A DNA stretch of 12,759 nt from Moraxella lacunata (GCF_002027545.1 NZ_MXAN01000059.1:3710-16468); one strand, 5' to 3'. Counted from the stretch's first letter, positions 1 to 8,248 are shown. Notes: a model not told the origin generated them from the letters alone. Made by a program: numbers and translations.

Positions 1-33
1 ATTGCAAATACAAAAGGCAGGCGTGCCCTACCA
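1..33. repeat. Partial short inverted-repeat element, cut by window start
   Basis: The reverse complement of bases 1-17 (ccttttgtatttgcaat) is identical to bases 9832-9848. It is flanked by a GC-rich arm (16-28, ggcaggcgtgccc) that matches the arms of the elements at 9821-9916 and 2949-3013 at most positions. This looks like one end of another copy of the same element, in the opposite orientation, with the rest lying outside the window. The 17-base identity is direct observation; membership of a mobile or REP-like family is inference. Confidence 0.5.
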
Positions 34-229
34 CATTGTGATTATTTCTTAACATGAATTAACAATAAGATAATACAGCTTAACATTACAAGCACCCCAT
101 GACTTGTCAAATTATGGTAATTGTTTTACAATAATTCAAGGAAATATCCATTCTTACCGACAAGCGATTGATAGATATTTCCTAGCCTGCCACCCTAATG
201 ACAAGGTTAAGTTAGACACAGGAGCTGTT

Positions 230-487
230 ATGATGACCCCCACGCCCCCCATCCAAGAAACCACCCCGCTACACGATGAAGTCAAAAAAGCGGTGGAGAG
301 TTACTTGATGCACCTAAATGGCGAGAACACCACCAACATGTATGAGATTTTTTTACATGAGCTTGAAAGACCCCTGTTGGTAACGGTCATGAGACACACA
401 CGCAACAACCAATCCAAGGCCACCCAAATGCTTGGGCTAAATCGTGGCACGCTCCGCACCAAGCTAAAAACGCATGGCTTATTATAA
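230..487 (+). CDS. fis: Fis family DNA-binding protein
   Basis: This is a small nucleoid-associated, DNA-bending regulator of the Fis family; in enterobacteria Fis activates rRNA and other growth genes and assists site-specific recombination. The C-terminal helix-turn-helix is unmistakable: residues about 60-84 contain NQSKATQMLGLNRGTLRTKL, very close to the DNA-binding end of E. coli Fis. The preceding helix region (about 34-58, with ELERPLL) corresponds to the dimerisation core. The ATG at 230 is chosen because AGGAG lies about 7 bases upstream. It gives 85 aa against 98 in E. coli, so the N-terminal arm is shorter. The frame stays open upstream to a TTG at 104, but those 42 residues do not resemble Fis. 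It sits directly upstream of purH, as in other Pseudomonadales, but a terminator separates them. No dusB is visible upstream inside the window. Family call is confident; the start is fairly confident. Confidence 0.9.
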   Translation: MMTPTPPIQETTPLHDEVKKAVESYLMHLNGENTTNMYEIFLHELERPLLVTVMRHTRNNQSKATQMLGLNRGTLRTKLKTHGLL

Positions 488-503
488 TTTCCCCATGTTT
501 TGC

Positions 504-534
504 ACCCGTCATTTTTTGGCGGGTTTTCGTTTTG
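504..534 (+). terminator. Rho-independent terminator after fis
   Basis: The arms acccgtc (504-510) and ggcgggt (518-524) form a 7-bp stem with one G-T pair and a 7-base loop. It is followed by a T-rich run (tttcgttttg). It lies 16 bases after the fis stop and about 60 bases before purH, so purH probably has its own promoter or depends on read-through. Confidence 0.75.
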
Positions 535-592
535 TTTTAATCCCACTTTTAATTCCGTTTTATCCACCCTTGCAACCTAAAAAGGTACTTTT

Positions 593-2185
593 ATGAAAAA
601 ATTTGCCCTACTCTCCGTCTCTGACAAGGCAGGCATTGTAGAGTTCGCCCAAGAATTATCCGCCTTAGGCTTTGGTATTTTGTCCACTGGTGGCACTTTT
701 AAGCTTTTGACCAACAACGGTGTCCCTGCCACAGAAGTCTCCGCCCACACCGGCTTTGCCGAGATGATGGACGGACGAGTCAAAACCTTACACCCTAAGA
801 TTCATGGCGGTATCTTGGGTCGCCGTGAGCTAGATGCCGACATCATGGCAGAGCATGGCATCGATGCCATTGATATCGTGGCGGTGAACCTATACCCCTT
901 CGCCCAAACGGTTGCCAAAGATGGCGTTACCATGAGCGATGCCATTGAAAATATTGACATTGGTGGCCCTGCCATGGTACGCTCATCCGCCAAAAACCAC
1001 AAATATGTGGGTATCATCACAAGCCCTGCCGACTACGCCACCGTCATCAACGAACTAAAAGCAGATGGCAAATTATCAGACAGCACCCGCTTTAATTTGG
1101 CGGTTAAAGCCTTTGAGCATACCGCCAGTTATGACGGTATGATAGCGAGCTTTTTGGGGGCAAGACTACTGGACAAAGGTGAGACATTAAGCGATGATGC
1201 CACCGCCAAAACCCAATTCCCACGCACCTTTAACACTCAACTTAATAAAGCCCAAGAACTCCGCTATGGCGAAAACCCCCACCAAACCGCCAGTTTCTAT
1301 GTAGAAAGTGGTACAACAGAAGCATCCATCGCCACCGCCAAACAGTTGCAAGGCAAAGAGCTATCCTACAACAACATCGCCGACACCGATGCGGCATTGG
1401 AATGTGTCAAATCCTTTGCCAAACCTGCCTGCGTGATTGTCAAACACGCCAACCCTTGCGGTGTGGCGGTGTCGCTTGACGGTATTTTGGACGCTTATAA
1501 CCTAGCCTATGCTACCGACCCTGAGTCTGCCTTTGGTGGGATTATCGCCTTTAACCGTGAGCTAGACGTGGAGACCGCCAAGGCTATCATCGACCGTCAA
1601 TTTGTCGAGGTTATCATCGCCCCAAGCGTGGCAGACGGTGTGCTTGACATCACGTCCGCCAAGAAAAACGTGCGTGTACTGACCTGTGGCGAATTGCCAA
1701 ACATCAACGAACGTACCCCACAGCTTGACTATAAGCGTGTAAATGGCGGACTGCTTGTCCAAGAGCAGGATTTGGGTATGATTGATAAATCCGACCTAAA
1801 AGTCGTTACCAAAGCACAGCCCACCGAGCAAGAGCTTGATGATTTGATTTTCGCATGGAAAGTTGCCAAATACGTCAAATCCAACGCCATCGTCTATGCC
1901 AAAAACCGCCAAACCATCGGTATCGGTGCAGGACAGATGAGCCGTGTGAACTCCGCTCGCATTGCTGTTATCAAAGCCGAACATGCAGGACTGCCTGTTG
2001 AAGGGGCGGTTATGGCATCGGACGCCTTTTTCCCATTTAGAGACGGCATTGACAACGCCGCCAAAGCTGGTATTAAGTGCATTATTCAACCCGGTGGCTC
2101 AATGCGTGATGATGAAGTCATCGCTGCCGCCGATGAGCATGGCATTGCTATGGTGTTTACCGGCATGAGACATTTTAGACACTAA
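593..2185 (+). CDS. purH: Bifunctional AICAR formyltransferase / IMP cyclohydrolase
   Basis: PurH catalyses the last two steps of de novo purine synthesis in the cytoplasm: 10-formyl-THF-dependent formylation of AICAR to FAICAR, then ring closure to IMP. The protein is 530 aa, essentially the length of E. coli PurH (529). The N-terminal MGS-like cyclohydrolase domain (about 1-145) has STGGT at 31-35 and [13 protein letters not shown] at 61-73. The transformylase domain follows, with RYGENPHQ at 224-231, the catalytic Lys-His pair at 284-285 within VKHANPCG, and SDAFFPF at 476-482 near the C-terminus. All key motifs are intact. The ATG at 593 is preceded by an AAAGGT ribosome-binding site with the same spacing as hpt. 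It is flanked by terminators on both sides (504-534 and 2210-2240), so it is probably monocistronic. purD, which often follows purH in relatives, is absent; the next gene is convergent. Confidence 0.97.
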   Translation: MKKFALLSVSDKAGIVEFAQELSALGFGILSTGGTFKLLTNNGVPATEVSAHTGFAEMMDGRVKTLHPKIHGGILGRRELDADIMAEHGIDAIDIVAVNLYPFAQTVAKDGVTMSDAIENIDIGGPAMVRSSAKNHKYVGIITSPADYATVINELKADGKLSDSTRFNLAVKAFEHTASYDGMIASFLGARLLDKGETLSDDATAKTQFPRTFNTQLNKAQELRYGENPHQTASFYVESGTTEASIATAKQLQGKELSYNNIADTDAALECVKSFAKPACVIVKHANPCGVAVSLDGILDAYNLAYATDPESAFGGIIAFNRELDVETAKAIIDRQFVEVIIAPSVADGVLDITSAKKNVRVLTCGELPNINERTPQLDYKRVNGGLLVQEQDLGMIDKSDLKVVTKAQPTEQELDDLIFAWKVAKYVKSNAIVYAKNRQTIGIGAGQMSRVNSARIAVIKAEHAGLPVEGAVMASDAFFPFRDGIDNAAKAGIKCIIQPGGSMRDDEVIAAADEHGIAMVFTGMRHFRH

Positions 2186-2209
2186 AAATTAGGACATATC
2201 CCAACCAAC

Positions 2210-2240
2210 AATAAACCCCTATCTTGGGGTTTATTTTTTT
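2210..2240 (+). terminator. Strong rho-independent terminator after purH
   Basis: A perfect 10-bp stem (aataaacccc at 2210-2219 with ggggtttatt at 2226-2235) has a 6-base loop and runs into a T-tract that ends at 2240. It lies 24 bases past the purH stop. It also sits just past the end of the converging minus-strand gene (stop at 2246). It could end that transcript too, although the T-tract on that strand is poor. Confidence 0.9.
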
Positions 2241-2245
2241 GTATC

Positions 2246-2884
2246 TTACACCATACGAATGCTTGGCAAATGCCAATCATATCGCACCGCGAGCATTCGC
2301 ACACCAAACACCACCATCAGCATGGCAAGCTCACACAGCCACGCCACCACACCCAGTCGCCCTAGCCCCAGATAGGTCAGCGACCCCAAGATACTGGCGG
2401 TAATATAAATCTCCTTTTGCAGTACCATCGGCAACTCTTGGCAAATCATGTCTCGCATGATACCGCCTGCGATACTGGTCATCACCGCCATCATCACAGC
2501 AATCAGCGGTGTCGCCCCCATTGATAAAGCCACCGTCAGCCCAATCACACTAAATGCCGACAACCCAATGGCGTCAAACAACTTTAACACGCCATTCATG
2601 CGTGCCGTTGGACGAAAAAACATCTGGCACAGGATGGATGTCAGTGTGATGGCAAATACATAATTTAAATCCATCATCCAAAACAGGGGATATCGGTCAA
2701 GCATGACATCACGAATCGTCCCACCGCCAATGGCATTGACCATAGATGCCAAAATGCAGCCAAACAAATCAAAACCCTTACTAATGGCAAGCATGGTACC
2801 TGCCACCGCACAGGCAATAACCCCAATAAAATCAAGTACATAAATCAAACTTGCCGTATTAATCGGCTGGGCTAGCTCTATCAT
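2246..2884 (-). CDS. Trimeric intracellular cation (TRIC) channel family / UPF0126 membrane protein
   Basis: This is a 212-aa, very hydrophobic inner-membrane protein made of two homologous halves. Each half has a glycine-rich motif followed by Arg-Asp: GGGTIRDV at 53-60 and GGIMRDM at 140-146. Each is preceded by a helix pair beginning with a D-x-x-G motif (DFIG about 18-21, DAIG about 104-107). That internal duplication is diagnostic of the UPF0126 family (YadS/YicG in E. coli), whose structures place it in the prokaryotic TRIC channel fold with about seven transmembrane helices. Family members can conduct K+ or small molecules (one E. coli member is linked to glycine uptake), but the substrate cannot be read from sequence. 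The ATG at 2884 has no good Shine-Dalgarno sequence, but the N-terminus aligns with the family pattern. It lies downstream of hpt on the same strand, separated by a terminator, so it is probably expressed separately. Confidence 0.85.
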   Translation of the reverse strand: MIELAQPINTASLIYVLDFIGVIACAVAGTMLAISKGFDLFGCILASMVNAIGGGTIRDVMLDRYPLFWMMDLNYVFAITLTSILCQMFFRPTARMNGVLKLFDAIGLSAFSVIGLTVALSMGATPLIAVMMAVMTSIAGGIMRDMICQELPMVLQKEIYITASILGSLTYLGLGRLGVVAWLCELAMLMVVFGVRMLAVRYDWHLPSIRMV

Positions 2885-2899
2885 CGTTAAACCATCATC

Positions 2900-2925
2900 A
2901 AAAAATCGGACATGATGCCCGATTT
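2900..2925 (-). terminator. Rho-independent terminator after hpt (minus strand)
   Basis: On the minus strand a 7-bp stem (aaatcgg / ccgattt, arms at 2919-2925 and 2903-2909) with a 9-base loop is followed by a run of T (2905-2900). It lies about 100 bases past the hpt stop and about 20 bases before the next minus-strand start codon, so it separates hpt from the TRIC-family gene. Confidence 0.7.
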
Positions 2926-2948
2926 ATTTAAAATTTTAAAAATAAGTT

Positions 2949-3013
2949 AGGGCATGCCCATCTTTGGTAAAAGCCATATTCTATGAAAATGTTATAAGTA
3001 ATGGGCATATCCC
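2949..3013. repeat. Short inverted-repeat element, copy in the hpt 3' region
   Basis: The ends are imperfect inverted repeats: agggcatgcccat (2949-2961) and atgggcatatccc (3001-3013); the last eight bases of the first arm match the complement of the second. The interior resembles the element at 9821-9916: a CTTTgGTAaaAGCcAT block next to the left arm, and a TATgAAAATGTTAT block next to the right arm. The left arm also contains the perfect 10-base palindrome gggcatgccc (2950-2959). Total length is about 65 bp. It lies between the hpt stop and its terminator. Confidence 0.55.
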
Positions 3014-3028
3014 ATATAAATCAATAAG

Positions 3029-3562
3029 TTATGACAACCCAATCTCACCAATAAAGGGCAAATGGCGGTATTTTTGTTCATAATCCAAACCATAACCCAC
3101 AATAAAACGGTCTTCAACCTCAAAACCCAAAAATCTCACGTCCATGTCTATCTCACGGCGAGATGGCTTGCTAATTAGCGTACACAGTTCAATAGAATTT
3201 GGCTCACGGGTCTGTAAAATTTCCACAACTTTGGATAATGTACGCCCCGAATCAATGATGTCTTCAACAATCAACACATCTTTACCACGAATATCACCAT
3301 CCAAATCTTTTAAAATCTTGACATCGCCACTAGATACCGTACCTTTGGCATAACTGGATGCTGTCATAAAATCAAACTCATGTGCTTTATCAATCGCTCG
3401 GCATAAATCCGCCATAAAAATCACCGAACCACGCAAAAGACCAATTAAAATCAGCTCTTTATCACTGCTTGCATAATGAGCGGTGATTTGTCTACCAAGC
3501 TCGCTCACTTTTTGGGCGATTTCATCACTACTAATCATGACATTTAGATTTGCTATGGTCAT
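3029..3562 (-). CDS. hpt: Hypoxanthine phosphoribosyltransferase
   Basis: This is a purine-salvage enzyme that transfers the phosphoribosyl group of PRPP to hypoxanthine (and to a varying degree guanine), giving IMP or GMP in the cytoplasm. The type I PRTase signature [12 protein letters not shown] is at residues 99-110, with the two acidic residues that hold PRPP. The LLRGS loop is at 42-46, the flexible-loop segment TASSYAKG is at 67-74, and SKPSRR with the later VGYGLDY segment forms the base-binding end. The ATG at 3562 is preferred over an upstream GTG (3625). It has AAAGGTAG about 7 bases upstream, lies about 36 bases after a plausible promoter, and gives 177 aa, matching E. coli Hpt (178). 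It appears to be transcribed alone, with its own promoter and a terminator at 2900-2925. Confidence 0.95.
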   Translation of the reverse strand: MTIANLNVMISSDEIAQKVSELGRQITAHYASSDKELILIGLLRGSVIFMADLCRAIDKAHEFDFMTASSYAKGTVSSGDVKILKDLDGDIRGKDVLIVEDIIDSGRTLSKVVEILQTREPNSIELCTLISKPSRREIDMDVRFLGFEVEDRFIVGYGLDYEQKYRHLPFIGEIGLS

Positions 3563-3604
3563 AAAACTACCTTTTGGTTTTGTTGAAATTGATTTAAATT
3601 TGAT

Positions 3605-3633
3605 AGTATATTGGTGCGTATGCACCCTACCAC
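3605..3633 (-). promoter_or_regulatory. Candidate hpt promoter with an inverted repeat in the spacer
   Basis: The minus strand has a good -10 (TATACT, 3610-3605), then a 17-base spacer and a weak -35 (GTGGTA, 3633-3628). Predicted transcription starts about 36 bases before the hpt ATG. The spacer holds ggtgcgtatgcacc (3613-3626, 5-bp arms), a position where a repressor could compete with RNA polymerase. The -10 is seen; the operator role is inference. Confidence 0.4.
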
Positions 3634-3681
3634 TCTTGATATTAAAAAGTGAAATAAAATATCACCCACTTATGGAAGTCA

Positions 3682-4026
3682 TCATCTTATGGAAATCATC
3701 ATCGCTGGCGAATATATCGCCCAAACAAAGGCTAAGGCGATTAAAAAAGACAGCACAAGCACCAATAGCCCAATATGCCATTCTTTTTTAATGATTGCCA
3801 TACCGCCAATGATTAAATTAAGCTTTGGGATTAGCCAAATGGCTTTTGCTTGTGTGATTGACAGCATAAAAGCCGTATAAGGCACAATCTCAACGCCAAA
3901 ACTCTCCCACATTCTGAGCAGTTTGTTTAACTCGTGTGGGTCATAACCGCCAAGCAGATAGATAAACATACCTTGAACGCCCACACACATCAGCAGTAAT
4001 ATGATAAACAGTGCTTTTATTATCAT
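3682..4026 (-). CDS. Hypothetical small membrane protein downstream of ttcA
   Basis: I do not recognise this 114-aa protein. It is strongly hydrophobic, with likely transmembrane segments at about 4-26, 51-79 (possibly broken by PK at 67-68) and 86-107. A short polar stretch with NKLLRMWESFG lies at about 34-44, and there is a Lys-Lys pair at 80-81 before the last helix. That suggests an integral inner-membrane protein with little soluble mass. The ATG at 4026 is used because it starts 13 bases after the ttcA stop; a TTG at 4047 in the same frame would overlap ttcA. The close spacing and shared strand suggest translation from the ttcA mRNA. Evidence for a real gene is the long open frame, good membrane topology and operon-like position. 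Conservation could not be tested. Confidence 0.6.
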   Translation of the reverse strand: MIIKALFIILLLMCVGVQGMFIYLLGGYDPHELNKLLRMWESFGVEIVPYTAFMLSITQAKAIWLIPKLNLIIGGMAIIKKEWHIGLLVLVLSFLIALAFVWAIYSPAMMISIR

Positions 4027-4039
4027 GCTCGGCTCACAA

Positions 4040-5110
4040 TCAATCAATAACAGGATTTATCGTTGGAATTTTGTTGCTAAATTTGGGATTAAAGGTCTGC
4101 ACCTGTGGAGCAGTTGGCAAACCAATATCAGCAAGTTTGTCCGCCATACCCACCTGAATGTTATCGCCCTCAAACAGTCTTTTATCGTCTGTCCGCTTGG
4201 TTTTTAGGCTTTCAAAATCAAACAGTTCTCGGTCAGCAAGCTGGCTTGGGGCGACATTTTGTAACGCCTTAAACATACTTGCCAAACGCTTTGGATGGGC
4301 GTTGTCCCATTCACGAAGCATGTCATTTATCATCGCCCGTTGCAGGTTTTCTTGTGAACCACACAGACCGCAAGGGATAATGGGAAATTGTTTATAATTG
4401 GCATATTTGATGATGTCCTTTTCAGCAACATAGGCAAGCGGACGAATAAGCACATTTTGCTTATCATCAGATAACAGCTTAGGGGGCATGGCTTTTAGAC
4501 TGCCACCATGAAATAAATTTAAAAAGAATGTTGCCAAAATGTCATCACGGTGATGACCCAGAGCAATCTTGGTTGCCCCAATTTGCTTGGCAAAGCCGTA
4601 CAGCGAGCCCCGTCTTAGACGTGAACAAGCTGAACAGTAAGTCTTGCCCTCTGGCACGACTGATTTTACGATGCTATAAGTGTCCTTTTCTAGGATATAA
4701 TGTGCAATGCCCTGCTTAGATAGGTATTCAGGCAGGATGTGTTCTGGAAAATTGGGCTGTTTTTGGTCAAGATTGACCGCCACGACATCAAAATCAATCG
4801 GAGCAATGCGTTTTAAAAACAGTAAAATATCAAGGAGCGTAAAGCTGTCCTTACCGCCTGAGATACACACCATGACGACATCGCCGTCTTCAATCATGTT
4901 AAAATCACGAATCGCCCATGATACTTCTTTACGCAGTTTCTTTTGTAGTTTTTTAAAGCGGGCGGATTTGATGCCATCATCAAATTCATGCTCATCATCG
5001 TCATTGGTATTGGTTTGTCGGTCGCTGTCAGCAGATAAGGCATGAATGCTTTGGGCATGGTTTTCTACATCGTTTAGGGTTTCATCGTTTAGGGTTTGGC
5101 TGTTGGTCAT
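4040..5110 (-). CDS. ttcA: tRNA 2-thiocytidine synthetase TtcA
   Basis: TtcA thiolates cytidine 32 in certain tRNAs, using ATP and an oxygen-sensitive [4Fe-4S] cluster. The PP-loop ATP-binding motif SGGKDS is at residues 84-89. The cluster and persulfide cysteines typical of the family are both present: CSAC at 159-162 and PCGLC at 246-250. The LGHHRDD segment is at 184-190. The protein is 356 aa against about 311 in E. coli. The extra length is mainly an acidic, polar N-terminal arm (about 1-48) that contains a small tandem repeat ([10 protein letters not shown]). A candidate GAGAA ribosome-binding site lies about 7 bases before the ATG. The gene lies 49 bases downstream of rlmKL with no terminator visible between, and 13 bases upstream of a small membrane protein, so all three may be one operon. 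Function is confident. Confidence 0.95.
   Translation of the reverse strand: MTNSQTLNDETLNDVENHAQSIHALSADSDRQTNTNDDDEHEFDDGIKSARFKKLQKKLRKEVSWAIRDFNMIEDGDVVMVCISGGKDSFTLLDILLFLKRIAPIDFDVVAVNLDQKQPNFPEHILPEYLSKQGIAHYILEKDTYSIVKSVVPEGKTYCSACSRLRRGSLYGFAKQIGATKIALGHHRDDILATFFLNLFHGGSLKAMPPKLLSDDKQNVLIRPLAYVAEKDIIKYANYKQFPIIPCGLCGSQENLQRAMINDMLREWDNAHPKRLASMFKALQNVAPSQLADRELFDFESLKTKRTDDKRLFEGDNIQVGMADKLADIGLPTAPQVQTFNPKFSNKIPTINPVID
5068..5097. repeat. 15-bp tandem duplication inside ttcA
   Basis: The unit catcgtttagggttt occurs twice back to back (5068-5082 and 5083-5097) with no mismatch. Because the unit is 15 bases, it keeps the frame and gives the repeated peptide [10 protein letters not shown] near the TtcA N-terminus. 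It is probably a recent slippage or duplication in a region without structural constraint. Confidence 0.85.
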
Positions 5111-5159
5111 GGCTGTTTCTCAATTTTTTGCTACTTGGTTTGGTACATCAATCATTTCA

Positions 5160-8012
5160 TCATGATTTTGATTTTAGCACATATTTTTTGGGTTGGTTTG
5201 ATTGGTTGGTTTGGGCGTTATTTATGGGTGTGGCAACCAATTTACCATCAATCTTTTCATAGCGTACTTTTGGCTTATCTGATTTCACAGGTTCATTATC
5301 ATGAAATCTGTCTTTGCCTGTTTGTCTTTTATCAAATGACTTATCAGATTTATCAAATTTTTTATCAAATGACTTTTTGCCATTGCCTTTAAAACTGTCT
5401 TTAAAACTATCTTTTTTAAAGTTGTCTTTTTTGTCATCTTTTTTAAATCGTGAATTGTCTGATTTATCAAATTTTTTATCAAAAGACTTTTCAAAAGATT
5501 TATCAAAAGACTTTTTAAACTCTCTGTCTTTTGAATGTTTTATATCACTCTTTTTATCATGGCTCTTTTTATCATGATAACCGTTTATTTCATCTTGCCA
5601 ATCGTCATTCACCGTATCAAACGCACTTTCAAATTCATACACTTTCATCATTTGATTTTTGTGCGTGATTTTAAAACTTTGATGAATGGGTTTTTTAAGA
5701 TTAAAATCCACGCCAATGGTTTTATCGGTGATTGGCGTTACGTCATAGCGAGCCTTGATTTCATCGTCTAACACAAATTTGGTAAAGTTATTGCTAAAAT
5801 ACAACACACCATTTGGGGCAAGGCGATTCATGGCACGGCTAATCAAGGCGACATGGTCTCGCTGTACGTCAAACGTCCCCTTAAACTTTTTAGAATTTGA
5901 AAAGGTGGGTGGGTCAATAAATATCACCTCAAACTGCTCGGTGTTATTTTTTAACCAGTCAAACACATCGGTGGCGATGAATTGATATTTTGGCGTATTA
6001 TCTGACGTCGTAGCAGTCAAATCAAGTCCGTTTAGGGCAAAATTTTGCTTACCCCAATTTAGATAATTGGCAGACAAATCCACACTCGTTACCGACTTTG
6101 CTCCGCCCATTGCTGAATGCACGCTGGCGGTACAAGTATAGGCAAATAGATTTAAGACATGTTTGCCACGGCTGGCGTTTTTTATCATTTCACGAATATT
6201 ACGGTGGTCAATAAATAATCCTGTATCCAAATAATCGGTAAAATTGACATACAAATACGCCCCATGCTCGTGAGCGACATACATTTTTTTGGATTTTTGA
6301 TTATCTTCTTTAATATTTTTGGTATATTGGTCATTACCTGATTGTCTCATGCGTGTTTTGATAAAAATACTTTCACGGTGGACATTAAAAATATCACGAA
6401 TGGCGGATAACACCAAATTAAAACGGGCTTTGGCGACATCGGTGGGAATTTGTTTTGGCGGAGCATATTCTTGCACATGAATTTTATCGCCATAAATATC
6501 AATCGCCACATTATAATTTGGCAAATCAGCGTCATAAATTCGCATATTGCTGATATTGTTTTTTTGGGCGTGTTTTTTTAGATTGATGATATTTTTTTGT
6601 AAGCGGTTGATAAATTCTTGGCTATCAGGATTATCAATTTCTTTTTTATTAAAATTGACAATCAATTCATGTGCCAAACGGTCGGTTTTGGCAAATTCTA
6701 CCGCCCCATGACGAAAATAGACAGTCAATGCTCCGTTATGGCATTTTAGGGTGTTTGGCTCGGCAATCGGCAAGGTGTCGGCGTGTTCAATGTGGCTTGC
6801 CAGCACCGCCATGTCCGCACGCCCCACATGACGCAAACCGTCCGCCACGATAAGCCCCAAGCCGTGATACAAAGGCTTGATAAAATCGCTCTCGCCCAGT
6901 CGCTCGCCATAGGGGGGATTGGTGATGACAAGTGGATAGGCGGTGGCAAGCTCGCTCAGCACGGCTTTGGCGGTGGCAAGCGGTCGCTGTTCTAGGCGGA
7001 CGTACTCGGCAATGGGGGCAAGGGCGGACGCTATCAGGTTCTTGTGGCAGGCACGCACGGCATGAGTGTCAGCGTCTAGGGCAAGGGCGGTAAAGTCGCC
7101 TTTGATAAGGGCTTGTTCTAGGCTTGCAAGGTTGGCATGAAAATCGTCCAAGGCTTTACCAGCAAGGGTTTGCCACAGCTCATCATCGTGGTATTGCCAA
7201 TGATAAAAGCCAAAATCGCTTGCTTTTTTGTCAATGCCCACAGGGTAGGCAGTTTTCATGAGTAAGGCTTCGGTAATGAGCGTGCCAGAGCCACACATGG
7301 GGTCAATAATGGCGGTATGCTCGCCCTTGTGCCAGTTGCATTCATAAAGCAACGCACTTGCCAAATTTTCTTTTAAAGGAGCGTCCGTGTTCGCCACACG
7401 ATAGCCACGGCGGTGCAGGCTCGTGCCTGATAGGTCAAGATACAGCTCGGCAAGCTCACCTGTGGCGTGGGCGTAAATATGAAAATCAGGGGATTTGTCC
7501 ACGTTTGGTCGCTCGCCTAATTTTTTGTTAAAGCAGTCAGCGACAGCGTCTTTGATACGCAAGGTGGCAAATTGTTGGTTTACCGACAGGCGTTTGTCGG
7601 TGGATAGGCGTATGGCAAAGGTGTTATCCACGCCAAACACGCCAGTCCAATCATAGCGACTGGCGAACTCATACAAGGCGGTGGGTACGTCTTCGTCAAT
7701 GACTTTGGTCTCTACCGTGCGGGTGGTTTTTTTACCGCCACTTTCACGCACTTGGTTTATGGTTTGGGTTTTTTGGCGAAAATAATACTCGCCAATGGGT
7801 AATAACACACGGCTTGCCACTCGGCTATATAGGCAAATTTTGTAAAAGTCGGCAAGCGACACGCCCACACGCACCCGCCCCGTCCGCACAATCTGCCCTG
7901 CCAGCCCAAATAGATCAAGCTCTATCAATAAGGCATTTTCAAGACTGTCCGCACAGGTGATGACAACATCAAAGGCGGTGGGGGTAAAATCGGCAAAGGG
8001 TAGTTTTGGCAT
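5160..8012 (-). CDS. rlmKL: Bifunctional 23S rRNA methyltransferase RlmKL (G2069 m7G / G2445 m2G)
   Basis: This is a SAM-dependent enzyme that methylates two guanosines of 23S rRNA in the peptidyl-transferase region during 50S assembly. The order of parts follows E. coli RlmL/RlmKL. There is an N-terminal THUMP region (about 45-165). The first Rossmann methyltransferase has DPMCGSGTL at 237-245 and the catalytic NPPYGERLG at 365-373. The second methyltransferase (about 460-800) has NLFAYTCTASVHSA at 621-634, SVDLS at 643-647 and DPPTFSNSKK at 700-709. The usual length is about 700 aa; this one is 950. The excess is a C-terminal tail (about 812-950), very rich in Lys, Asp, Ser and Phe, with near-repeats such as SFDKKFDKSD at 843-852 and 881-890. 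It is probably disordered and RNA-interacting. The ATG at 8012 has no strong Shine-Dalgarno sequence, but the N-terminus MPKLPFADFTPTAFDVVITC is typical. ttcA follows closely. Confidence 0.94.
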   Translation of the reverse strand: MPKLPFADFTPTAFDVVITCADSLENALLIELDLFGLAGQIVRTGRVRVGVSLADFYKICLYSRVASRVLLPIGEYYFRQKTQTINQVRESGGKKTTRTVETKVIDEDVPTALYEFASRYDWTGVFGVDNTFAIRLSTDKRLSVNQQFATLRIKDAVADCFNKKLGERPNVDKSPDFHIYAHATGELAELYLDLSGTSLHRRGYRVANTDAPLKENLASALLYECNWHKGEHTAIIDPMCGSGTLITEALLMKTAYPVGIDKKASDFGFYHWQYHDDELWQTLAGKALDDFHANLASLEQALIKGDFTALALDADTHAVRACHKNLIASALAPIAEYVRLEQRPLATAKAVLSELATAYPLVITNPPYGERLGESDFIKPLYHGLGLIVADGLRHVGRADMAVLASHIEHADTLPIAEPNTLKCHNGALTVYFRHGAVEFAKTDRLAHELIVNFNKKEIDNPDSQEFINRLQKNIINLKKHAQKNNISNMRIYDADLPNYNVAIDIYGDKIHVQEYAPPKQIPTDVAKARFNLVLSAIRDIFNVHRESIFIKTRMRQSGNDQYTKNIKEDNQKSKKMYVAHEHGAYLYVNFTDYLDTGLFIDHRNIREMIKNASRGKHVLNLFAYTCTASVHSAMGGAKSVTSVDLSANYLNWGKQNFALNGLDLTATTSDNTPKYQFIATDVFDWLKNNTEQFEVIFIDPPTFSNSKKFKGTFDVQRDHVALISRAMNRLAPNGVLYFSNNFTKFVLDDEIKARYDVTPITDKTIGVDFNLKKPIHQSFKITHKNQMMKVYEFESAFDTVNDDWQDEINGYHDKKSHDKKSDIKHSKDREFKKSFDKSFEKSFDKKFDKSDNSRFKKDDKKDNFKKDSFKDSFKGNGKKSFDKKFDKSDKSFDKRQTGKDRFHDNEPVKSDKPKVRYEKIDGKLVATPINNAQTNQSNQPKKYVLKSKS
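5347..5483. repeat. Coding direct repeats in the rlmKL 3' end
   Basis: The 23-base string at 5347-5369 recurs exactly at 5461-5483 (it begins gatttatcaaattttt). Shorter variants (ttatcaaaagactttt and similar) recur through about 5330-5520. On the minus strand they encode the FDK/SFDK/KFDKSD modules of the tail. This is AT-rich compared with the rest of the gene and likely to vary in copy number between strains. Confidence 0.8.
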
Positions 8013-8027
8013 GGTGTGGGCTTATTT

Positions 8028-8052
8028 GATAAGAATTTTTGATAAGAATTTT
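8028..8052. repeat. Short tandem repeat in the rlmKL leader
   Basis: gataagaattttt (8028-8040) is followed directly by gataagaatttt (8041-8052). It lies in the predicted 5' untranslated region of rlmKL, 16-40 bases before the start codon. No function is evident. Confidence 0.6.
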
Positions 8053-8077
8053 GGTAAGGGGTTTGGGTAAACCAAGT

Positions 8078-8086
8078 ATTATAGCA
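8078..8086 (-). promoter_or_regulatory. Extended -10 promoter of rlmKL
   Basis: The minus strand reads TGCTATAAT, a consensus -10 hexamer with the upstream TGn extension. No good -35 is seen at 16-18 bases, which is common for extended -10 promoters. The predicted leader before the rlmKL ATG is about 60 bases. Confidence 0.5.
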
Positions 8087-8248
8087 TAATTTGGGACGGG
8101 TATGGTAGTGGCAATTGTTGTTTTTGGGGTGATGTTTAGCAGGGTAAATGGGCGGGGCAAAATGATGTTAGTGCCATTGTCAAGATGATTGCTTGTTATT
8201 ATCAATTTAAATTACAAATAATTGTATAAATAACACCAGTTTATTTAA

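Noticed and set aside
1562..2168. Several open frames opposite to or overlapping purH
   Set aside because: They are shadows of a complete, well-conserved purH; none has a ribosome-binding site or recognisable domain.
3645..3675. Possible terminator (gtga / tcac then five T on the minus strand) after the small membrane protein
   Set aside because: The stem is only 4 bp with a 9-base loop; too weak to call.
5096..5985. Plus-strand hydrophobic or serine/leucine-rich frames opposite rlmKL and ttcA
   Set aside because: They are complements of the Lys/Asp/Phe-rich rlmKL tail and the ttcA start; the leucine/serine pattern is a by-product of that codon bias.
7969..8205. 78-codon minus-strand open frame upstream of rlmKL
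   Set aside because: It overlaps the rlmKL start and the extended -10 promoter, has biased proline/threonine/isoleucine composition typical of non-coding AT-rich DNA, and shows no family resemblance.
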